Both the position numbers and the translations under genes were made by a program. The notes under the pieces were generated by a model that saw only the letters and a list, made by a program, of their open reading frames with translations, searched no databases and had not been told where the DNA came from. From JADJYF01 sp050186725 (GTDB lineage: Bacteria > Pseudomonadota > Gammaproteobacteria > Ga0077536), in contig JBFWYG010000008.1 of assembly GCA_050186725.1 (NCBI GenBank), positions 1 through 64,000 on the forward strand: a DNA stretch of 64,000 nt, in the 5' to 3' direction. Of this stretch, positions 15,927 through 22,475 are shown one piece after another (position 1 is the first letter of the stretch; every line of letters starts with the position of its first letter).

Positions 15927-17132
15927 CTAGGCCTTCGATGTCATGGACATCGCGCTGCGCGTGGGTGGCCTGAGTAATAGCAGCGCCAGCAGCGCGCTGG
16001 TCGCGAGACCACCGGACAGCCAGGCGACCTGGCCACCGAGTCCATCCAAGGCCAGGCTGAAGGCCAGCGGCGCGATGGCCTGCGCGACCCGCGCGGGCAG
16101 CATCAGCCAGCCCTGGCGCGCGCCGTAGCCGTCGGGCCCGAAGAACACCAACGGCAAGGTGCCCTTGGCGATGGTCAGGATGCCATTGCCTGCGCCGTGC
16201 AGCACCGTGAACGCGGCAGCGAATCCGCCGCCGCCGAACAGCAGTGCCAGCGCACCGAGCGGATGGGCCACGGCCGCGAGCCGCGCGGAGAACAGCGGCG
16301 AGAGGTGGCGCAGCAGGCTGAACTCCAGCAAGCGCGCGCCCACTTGGGCGGGGCCGATCAGCGCGCCCGCCGCCACCGCGAGCGTCACGCTCGCGCCGGC
16401 GGCTTCGAGCATGCGCGGCAGATGCGCCGCCATCGCGGTGGCGATGAACCAGGTCACGGCGAACACGTAGCCGAGCACGGCCGCGGTGACGGTGGGATTG
16501 GTGGGGAGCGGCTCGCTGGCGGCCGACTCCGCAACGGGCGCTTCCGCGCCCGGCTGCGCGGCCGGCGCGTAGTCCTCAACCGGGCGCGGCACACGCATGT
16601 GCAAGGGCAACGCGACGCCGAGATGCAACCCCGCCCATGCGAGACACGCCGTGCGCCAGCCGAATTCAGCATCGAGCCAGGCGCTGAGCGGCCATGCCAC
16701 GGTGCTGGCGAAGCCCGCGATGAGCGTGATGCCGGTGATGGCGTTCCGCGACTCGTAGCGCCACAGCCTGACCACGGTGGCGAACGCCGCCTCGTAGAGC
16801 CCGCTGCCCATGCCAACGCCGAGCACCGCCCAGGCCGCGAATAGCGAGACCGCGCCCTGCGCGGCGCCGAGCGCGGCGAGGCCGAGCGCGAAAATCACGT
16901 TGGTCGCCATCAGCAGGCCGCGGCCACCGTGGCGGTCGATGAGGCGACCGGCCGCCGGGCCGATCAGCGCGGACAGCACGAGCGACGCGGAGAACGCCGC
17001 GTACACCATCGCCGTCGGCACGCCGAGCTCGCGCGCCATCGGCGCGGCGAGCACCGCCGGCAGGTAGTAGGTCGAGCCCCAGCCGAGCGTCTGGCCGATG
17101 CCGAGCACGACGACAGTCGCGGTGCGCGACAT
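15927..17132 (-). CDS. MFS transporter, possible arsenical exporter
   Basis: The 401-residue product has about 12 membrane helices in two halves and the MFS loop 2-3 motif (GRLIDRHGGRGLLM). A cytoplasmic Ala/Glu/Pro-rich loop separates the halves (~190-215). The start codon lies 9 nt after the ArsN2-flavoprotein stop, so it is part of the marR-led operon. MFS exporters such as ArsK and ArsJ occur in arsenic operons; this one is distinct from the ArsJ encoded at 21238. Which arsenical it moves cannot be told from the sequence. Confidence 0.85.
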   Translation of the reverse strand: MSRTATVVVLGIGQTLGWGSTYYLPAVLAAPMARELGVPTAMVYAAFSASLVLSALIGPAAGRLIDRHGGRGLLMATNVIFALGLAALGAAQGAVSLFAAWAVLGVGMGSGLYEAAFATVVRLWRYESRNAITGITLIAGFASTVAWPLSAWLDAEFGWRTACLAWAGLHLGVALPLHMRVPRPVEDYAPAAQPGAEAPVAESAASEPLPTNPTVTAAVLGYVFAVTWFIATAMAAHLPRMLEAAGASVTLAVAAGALIGPAQVGARLLEFSLLRHLSPLFSARLAAVAHPLGALALLFGGGGFAAAFTVLHGAGNGILTIAKGTLPLVFFGPDGYGARQGWLMLPARVAQAIAPLAFSLALDGLGGQVAWLSGGLATSALLALLLLRPPTRSAMSMTSKA

Positions 17133-17141
17133 CGGCGCGTC

Positions 17142-19016
17142 TCAGCCGCAGCAGGCCGCCGACGTGGCAGCCGCCGGCTTCGCGCAGCAGGCGCTCTCGG
17201 TCGCTGCCGCCGGCGCCGCTGCGCAACAAGCGCTGGCAGCGGGCGCCGGCACCTCGACCTTGGTCGGGCCACAACAGGCGCTGCCGACGGTCAGCTCGAC
17301 GTCTGCGCTGACCGAACATACGCCGGTCTCGGGCAGCTCGAGTTCGAGCCGGTCGGCAGCCGCAAGGTCGCCCGCCAACGCCGCCACCACCGAGCGCACC
17401 TGTTCGAAGCCGGTCATCATCAGGAAGGTCGGTGCGCGGCCGTAGCTCTTGACCCCGACGGTATAGAAACCGGCTTCCGGGTGCGACAGCTCGCGGTGCC
17501 CGTGGGGGCGCACCGAGCCGCAGCTATGCAGGTTGGGATCGATCAGCGGTCCCAGCGCCTGGGCCGATTCCAGCCAGGGGTCGAGCGCCAGGCGCAGTTC
17601 GCGGGTCATGCCGAGGTCGGGTCGCTGGCCGGTGGCGCAGATGATCTCGTCGACGTCGGCGATCTCCACTGCCTCACCATCGGCCCGTCTGCCACGCACG
17701 CGCAAGCTCGCGCCGTCGCGCTCGAGCGCCTCGATACGCACACCGCTCACGAACTCCATCTGCCCCGAGTCGCGCAGCGCCTTCAGCGCCGTGCCGAGCT
17801 GGCCTCGCGCCGGCAGGCCATCAGCCGCGCCACCGCCGAACACGCGGGCGAGCGATTCCGACCGCACCGCCCACACGAAACGAGTTCCCGCCGCTTCGCG
17901 CGCGAGTTCCGAGAGCGCCAGCAGGCTGTTGGCCGCCGAATGCCCGGCGCCGACCACCAGCGTGCGCTTACCCGCATAGCGCCCACGCGCCGCGCCCAGC
18001 ACGTCCGGTATGCCGTAGTGGATGCGGGCCGCGTGCTGCCGCTCGCCCAACGCCGGCAGGCCGTTGCCGCCCAGGGGATTCGGTGATTGCCAGGTGCCAC
18101 TCGCATCGATCACGGCGCGCGCGCGGAACTGCTCGACGACACCATCGCGCTCGACGCGCAGCACGAAGGGCGCGCCCTCGCGCCCGGCGCTCAGCACCTT
18201 GTCGTGGCCTTCGCGCGTGATGGCCACCACCTTGCTGCGCAGGCGCAGATGGCGCGCCACCTCCGGCAGGCCAGCGAAGGGTTCCAGCACCTGACGCACG
18301 ACCTCGCCCGCGAGCGGCAGCTCTTCGGCGGGCGGCGCGGTCCAGCCGCGCGCTGTGAGCATCGCCGTCATGCTCGGGTCGAGGTTCGCGCGCCACGGCG
18401 AGAACAGCCGCACATGGCCGAAGTCGACGTAGCTCGCGCCGACGCTCGCCCCCGCTTCGAACACCAGCGGCTCGATGCCGCGTTCGAGCAGGCGCGCCAC
18501 CGCGGCGAGGCCGACCGGCCCGGCGCCGATCACGGCCACCGGCAGCCCGGGACTCGGCGCCAATCGGTCGCGCAGGCGCAGGCCGAGCAGCGCCGCCGAA
18601 TCCGGGCACGCGCCCTGGAACTCCGCGGACGCCGCGAGCGCGGCGGGCGCCTGCGCCCTGTCTCGCGGCGTGAAACCGAAACGCGGAAAGTACTCGGCGG
18701 CGCTGGTAGTGAGGAGAAACAGCTCCACGATGTCGCGGCGTGTGGCCTCAACCAGCATCAGCTCGACCAGGCGCCGGCCGATGCCGCGGCCGTGCATGCC
18801 CGCCTCCACCGCCACCGAGCGCAACAGGGCCACATCGCCATGCACTTCGGCGCCGGCGACGCCCACCACGCGCTCGTCCAAGGTCGCCACCGCGAAGGTG
18901 GCCAGGTGATCGCGCGCGCCGGCCAGGGGCAGTTGCCGGCTCTCCAGCAGGGTCGCGATCGCCGGCCAGTCGGCCGGCGTGGCGGGCCTAAGTCGCAGGG
19001 ATTCGTTCAGCAGCAT
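17142..19016 (-). CDS. ArsN2-like GNAT acetyltransferase fused to FAD/NAD(P) oxidoreductase with four Cys-Cys repeats
   Basis: The 624-residue product begins at ATG 19016, which has a strong AAAGGAG site; upstream extension overlaps marR. Residues ~8-148 match ArsN2-type acetyltransferases (LRPATPADWPAIATLLE; acetyl-CoA loop GMHGRGIGRRLVE at 73-85; YFPRFGF). Residues ~158-575 are a flavoprotein with FAD motif GAGPVG (164-169) and NAD(P) motif GAGHSA (356-361), ending with the ICATGQRPD segment, related to ArsO/flavin-monooxygenase-like proteins. The final ~45 residues carry vicinal cysteines at 581-582, 597-598, 610-611 and 622-623 in an Ala/Pro linker. The fusion suggests coupled modification of an organoarsenical, with the tail holding trivalent arsenic. 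The substrate is unknown. Confidence 0.88.
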   Translation of the reverse strand: MLLNESLRLRPATPADWPAIATLLESRQLPLAGARDHLATFAVATLDERVVGVAGAEVHGDVALLRSVAVEAGMHGRGIGRRLVELMLVEATRRDIVELFLLTTSAAEYFPRFGFTPRDRAQAPAALAASAEFQGACPDSAALLGLRLRDRLAPSPGLPVAVIGAGPVGLAAVARLLERGIEPLVFEAGASVGASYVDFGHVRLFSPWRANLDPSMTAMLTARGWTAPPAEELPLAGEVVRQVLEPFAGLPEVARHLRLRSKVVAITREGHDKVLSAGREGAPFVLRVERDGVVEQFRARAVIDASGTWQSPNPLGGNGLPALGERQHAARIHYGIPDVLGAARGRYAGKRTLVVGAGHSAANSLLALSELAREAAGTRFVWAVRSESLARVFGGGAADGLPARGQLGTALKALRDSGQMEFVSGVRIEALERDGASLRVRGRRADGEAVEIADVDEIICATGQRPDLGMTRELRLALDPWLESAQALGPLIDPNLHSCGSVRPHGHRELSHPEAGFYTVGVKSYGRAPTFLMMTGFEQVRSVVAALAGDLAAADRLELELPETGVCSVSADVELTVGSACCGPTKVEVPAPAASACCAAAPAAATESACCAKPAAATSAACCG

Positions 19017-19489
19017 GAGCTCGCTCCTTTCTTCGTGGTCGCGGGCAGGCAGCAATTCGCGGCGCTGTCCTGTTTGAGAGCCTCCATCAGGAGATGCAGG
19101 CTGGCTTCGACGCTGGCGCGCTGACGGGCATTGAGCCCGGCCAGCAGCTGCTCGGCGTGGTGGTCGAGGCTGCGATTGAGTTCGGCGGCGGTCTGCGCGC
19201 CGGCCGGGGTCAGGGTGACCAGCCAGCTGCGCGCGTCGGCCGGGTTGGGTTCCTTGGTGACCAGGCCACGCTGGACCATGGCGTCGACCGCGCGCGACAC
19301 CCAGCTCTTCTCGAGACACAGGCGGGCGCCGAGGTCGATCAGCGAGAGCGGCCCCGCGCCATCCAACTCGGTCAACAGGTGGCACTGGGTGCCGGTGGCG
19401 CGGCAGCAGTCAGCCACCACTCTCTGCGCTCGTGAGTACCTGCGGGCGATGTCGCGCAGCAGTGCGCCAGCGGTCGATGTGTCTGTCAT
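19007..19489 (-). CDS. MarR-family regulator with vicinal cysteines
   Basis: The 160-residue winged-helix protein has the MarR core (SLIDLGARLCLEKSWVSRAVDAMVQRGLV, DARSWLVTLTPAG). Cys28-Cys29 and Cys36 lie in the first helix region (ADCCRATGTQC), and two more pairs, 146-147 and 159-160, end the protein (NCCLPATTKKGASSCC). This makes it a candidate As(III)-sensing repressor unrelated to ArsR. Its end overlaps the start of the ArsN2-flavoprotein gene by 10 nt. A good σ70 promoter and a palindrome lie just upstream, so it probably controls both its own operon and the divergent arsC-GAPDH-arsJ. Confidence 0.88.
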   Translation of the reverse strand: MTDTSTAGALLRDIARRYSRAQRVVADCCRATGTQCHLLTELDGAGPLSLIDLGARLCLEKSWVSRAVDAMVQRGLVTKEPNPADARSWLVTLTPAGAQTAAELNRSLDHHAEQLLAGLNARQRASVEASLHLLMEALKQDSAANCCLPATTKKGASSCC

Positions 19490-19493
19490 GATT

Positions 19494-19555
19494 GGTTGCT
19501 AGTGGAAACCATGAGAAGAAAGTAGACGCCGGGCATTCAGTTGTCAATGGCAACT
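19494..19555 (-). promoter_or_regulatory. marR promoter with overlapping palindromic operator
   Basis: On the minus strand TTGACA (plus coordinates 19547-19542), a 17-bp spacer and TACTTT (19524-19519) make a near-consensus σ70 promoter about 30 nt before marR. A 17-bp near-palindrome, AGTTGTCAATGGCAACT (19539-19555), covers the −35. A weaker GGTTG-N7-AAACC-type dyad lies at 19494-19510, downstream of the −10. TAATAT at 19555-19560 could be the −10 of the divergent arsC operon, so the palindrome would control both directions. Confidence 0.7.
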
Positions 19556-19641
19556 AATATCCCGGCCCTCACGGCGCGTCATGCATCCGTAACAATGCCC
19601 TTCTACCTTCGACGCCCACCCTCCAGGCAGTGTCCCGCGGC

Positions 19642-20169
19642 ATGACCGGATCACCCGACCGCAGCTACGCTGTACTGTTCCTCTGCACGGCCAATTCGTC
19701 GCGCTCCCTGATCGCGGAAGCACTGCTCGCGCATCTCGGCGGCGGACGATTCCAGGCCTATTCGGCCGGCAGCCACCCATCGGGCTTCGTGCATCCGCTC
19801 GCTCGAGTGATGATCGAGGAGATGCACCTGCCGACCGACAACATGCGCAGCAAGTCCTGGGACGAGTTCACCCGCCCCTCGGCACCGCACCTCGATTTCA
19901 TCTTCACCCTGTGCGACGCCGCCGCCGGCGAGACCTGTCCGCAATGGCCCGGGCAGCCCGTGACTGCGCATTGGGGTATCGACGACCCTGGACTCAGGGG
20001 TGGTCCTCCGGCGGCGCGACGACGCGCGTTCGAGCAGGCGACGCTGCAGATCAAGCGACGCCTCGAACTCTTCTTGAGCCTGCCCCTGGCGTCGCTTGAC
20101 TCGTTGACGCTGCAACGCGAGCTCGACGACATCGGGCGAATGCCACGCGACGTCGACGGCGACGCTTGA
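19642..20169 (+). CDS. arsC: Arsenate reductase ArsC (low-molecular-weight phosphatase fold)
   Basis: The 175-residue product has the CX5R anion loop CTANSSRS (Cys15-Arg21) of LMW-phosphatase-type arsenate reductases, SAGSHPSG and KSWDEF, a further Cys pair (FTLCDAAAGETCPQWPG) and the HWGIDDPG segment bearing the general acid. It should reduce As(V) to As(III), with electrons from thioredoxin or a similar thiol. ATG 19642 is chosen; an in-frame GTG at 19630 is possible. It is the first gene divergent from marR, 25 nt before the GAPDH gene. Confidence 0.88.
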   Translation: MTGSPDRSYAVLFLCTANSSRSLIAEALLAHLGGGRFQAYSAGSHPSGFVHPLARVMIEEMHLPTDNMRSKSWDEFTRPSAPHLDFIFTLCDAAAGETCPQWPGQPVTAHWGIDDPGLRGGPPAARRRAFEQATLQIKRRLELFLSLPLASLDSLTLQRELDDIGRMPRDVDGDA

Positions 20170-20194
20170 CCCCATCACTGAAGGAGGACGAAAG

Positions 20195-21238
20195 ATGCGA
20201 GTCGGCATCAACGGCATGGGTCGCATCGGGCGCCTGGTTGCGCGCGCCGCGCTGGGCGGCCTGCCCCGCCCGGCGGACGATCCGCGTGGCGCGCAGCGCC
20301 TGGACATCGTGCATGTCAACGAGATCAAGGGCGGTGCGGCCGCCACCGCCCACCTGCTGGAATTCGACAGCGTGCACGGCCGCTGGCGCACCGAGATCGC
20401 GACGGACGGGCCCGACGCGTTGCTTGTCACGGGCCGACGCATCGGCTTCAGCGCCCTGCCCGCCCCCGGCGACGTGCCCTGGGGCGCGCTCGGCTGCGAA
20501 CTCGTGCTGGAATGCACCGGCCGGTTCCTGACGCAGGCAACCCTCGAAGGCTACTTCCGCCAGGGCGTGAAACGGGTGATCGTCGCGGCGCCGGTCAAGG
20601 ACGGCAGCGCGCTGAACGTGGTGGTCGGCGTGAACGATCATCTCTACCGTTCGGCGGAACACCGGCTGCTGACCGCCGCGTCCTGCACCACCAACTGCCT
20701 CGCGCCGGTGGTGAAGGTGCTGCACGAAGCCATCGGCATCCACCATGGCCAGATCACCACGCTGCACGACCCGACCAACACCAACGTGGTGGTCGACGCG
20801 CCCCATGCGGATCTGCGCCGCGCACGCTCGGCCCTGCTCTCGCTCGCGCCCACCACCACCGGCAGCGCCACGGCCATCGGCCTCATCTACCCGGAACTGG
20901 TCGGCAAGCTGAACGGCCACGCGGTGCGCGTGCCGGTGCTGAACGCGAGCCTCACCGACTGCGTGTTCGAGATGCGGCGCGCGATCACGGCCGACGAAAT
21001 CAACCAGCTGTTCGCGGCCACCGCCGCCGGCCCGCTGGCCGGCATTCTCGGCTTCGAGTCGCGCCCGCTGGTGTCCGCCGATTACGCCAACGACACGCGC
21101 AGCGCCATCATCGACGGTCCGAGCACGCTGGTGACCGACGGCACCCTGCTCAAGGTGTATGCCTGGTACGACAACGAAGCCGGCTACGCCTGCCGCATGA
21201 TCGATCTCGCCAGCATCGTGGAAGCGCGGGACGCCTGA
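20195..21238 (+). CDS. Glyceraldehyde-3-phosphate dehydrogenase of the ArsJ pathway
   Basis: The 347-residue product has the NAD-binding start (RVGINGMGRIGRLV), catalytic ASCTTNCLAP with Cys164, and the C-terminal WYDNEAGYACRM. In ars operons such a GAPDH uses arsenate in place of phosphate to make 1-arseno-3-phosphoglycerate, which ArsJ exports. The strong AAGGAGG site lies before ATG 20195, and the stop overlaps the arsJ ATG, which supports the arsenic role over glycolysis. Confidence 0.93.
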   Translation: MRVGINGMGRIGRLVARAALGGLPRPADDPRGAQRLDIVHVNEIKGGAAATAHLLEFDSVHGRWRTEIATDGPDALLVTGRRIGFSALPAPGDVPWGALGCELVLECTGRFLTQATLEGYFRQGVKRVIVAAPVKDGSALNVVVGVNDHLYRSAEHRLLTAASCTTNCLAPVVKVLHEAIGIHHGQITTLHDPTNTNVVVDAPHADLRRARSALLSLAPTTTGSATAIGLIYPELVGKLNGHAVRVPVLNASLTDCVFEMRRAITADEINQLFAATAAGPLAGILGFESRPLVSADYANDTRSAIIDGPSTLVTDGTLLKVYAWYDNEAGYACRMIDLASIVEARDA

Positions 21239-22458
21239 TGTCCGCCGTGCGCAGCTACGCGGTGGTGACCGCCGCCTACTGGGTGTTCACCCTCACCGAC
21301 GGCGCGCTGCGCACGCTCATCCTGCTGTACTTCAACCGACTGGGCTTCACGCCCGTGCAGCTCGCGACCCTGTTCGTGCTGTACGAGGGCGCGGGCGTGG
21401 TGGCCAACCTCGTCGGTGGCTGGCTCGCGACCCGTTACGGCATTCCGCGCATGCTGATGACGGGCATGGTCCTGCAATTGGCTGGCATGGGCGCCTTGGC
21501 GGCGCTCGACCCTGGCTGGCAGGCGCCGCTGTCGGTCGCCTGGGTGGTCCTCGCGCAGGGGATCGCGGGCGTGGCCAAGGATCTGACCAAGACCGCCGCC
21601 AAGTCCGCGCTCAAGGTCACCTCGGCTGGCGAGCACGGCCGATTGTTCCGCTGGGTGGCGTGGTTCACCGGCTCGAAGAACACCATGAAGGGCATCGGCT
21701 TCTTCCTTGGCGGCGTGCTGCTCGAGGCGCTGGGGTTTCGCGGCGCGCTCGCAGTGATGGCCGCCGCACTGGTCGCGGTGCTGCTCACCGCGACACTCGC
21801 CCTGCCGCGCAGCCTCGGCCAGGCCAAGGCCTCGCGCTCCATCAGGGAGCTCTTCGCCAAATCGCGGGCCGTCAACCTGATGGCGGCGGCGCGCCTGTGC
21901 CTGTTCGGCGCGCGCGACGTGTGGTTCGTGGTCGGCCTGCCGGTGTTTCTCTACGCTCACGGCTGGCGCTACGCGGAAGTGGCAGGCTTCCTCGCGGTGT
22001 GGACCATCGGCTACGGCCTGGTGCAGGCGCTCGCGCCGCGCGTCGTGCGGCGCAGCCCCGACGGTCTCACCAGCGAAGTGCCCGAGGCACGCCTGTGGAG
22101 CGCGGCGCTGGTCGGTCTGCCGCTCGCGATCGCGTTGCTGCTGGAATACGCCACGCGCGATCACGCCGCGACGATCGTTACCGTGGGCTTATGCGCGTTC
22201 GGCGGGGCGTTCGCGGTGATGTCGTCCCTGCATTCCTACCTCATCCTCGCCTACGCAGGATCGGAGAAAGCGGCCGAGGACGTCGGCTTCTACTACGCGG
22301 CCAACGCGGGTGGGCGCCTGTGCGGCGTGCTGCTCTCGGGCACCTTGACCGCAGCAGGCGGGTTACCCGCCTGCCTGCTCGGCAGCAGCGTCATGCTCGC
22401 GCTCTGTTTCGCGCTGACACTCTGCCTGCCGACACGCGCCCCGCGGCCCGTCACCTAG
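21238..22458 (+). CDS. arsJ: Organoarsenical (1-arseno-3-phosphoglycerate) efflux MFS protein ArsJ
   Basis: The 406-residue membrane protein has about 12 helices and the ArsJ hallmarks near the start (VVTAAYWVFTLTDGALRTLI) and in the first half (AKDLTKTAAKSALKV, FTGSKNTMKGIGFFLGG). It exports the unstable product of the adjacent GAPDH, which then releases arsenate outside. ATG 21238 overlaps the GAPDH stop. The frame is open further upstream but that part only runs out of phase through GAPDH. It converges on the giant exoprotein gene with 17 nt between stops. Confidence 0.94.
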   Translation: MSAVRSYAVVTAAYWVFTLTDGALRTLILLYFNRLGFTPVQLATLFVLYEGAGVVANLVGGWLATRYGIPRMLMTGMVLQLAGMGALAALDPGWQAPLSVAWVVLAQGIAGVAKDLTKTAAKSALKVTSAGEHGRLFRWVAWFTGSKNTMKGIGFFLGGVLLEALGFRGALAVMAAALVAVLLTATLALPRSLGQAKASRSIRELFAKSRAVNLMAAARLCLFGARDVWFVVGLPVFLYAHGWRYAEVAGFLAVWTIGYGLVQALAPRVVRRSPDGLTSEVPEARLWSAALVGLPLAIALLLEYATRDHAATIVTVGLCAFGGAFAVMSSLHSYLILAYAGSEKAAEDVGFYYAANAGGRLCGVLLSGTLTAAGGLPACLLGSSVMLALCFALTLCLPTRAPRPVT

Positions 22459-22475
22459 GCCGCAGCGCGCGCGGC

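Noticed and set aside
20512..21237. N-terminal extension of arsJ
   Set aside because: This part of the frame lies inside the GAPDH gene in another phase; the ATG at 21238 overlaps the GAPDH stop and starts the conserved ArsJ sequence.
22459..22475. Terminator between arsJ and the exoprotein gene
   Set aside because: Only a 5-bp GCCGC/GCGGC stem is visible around the stops; too weak to call.
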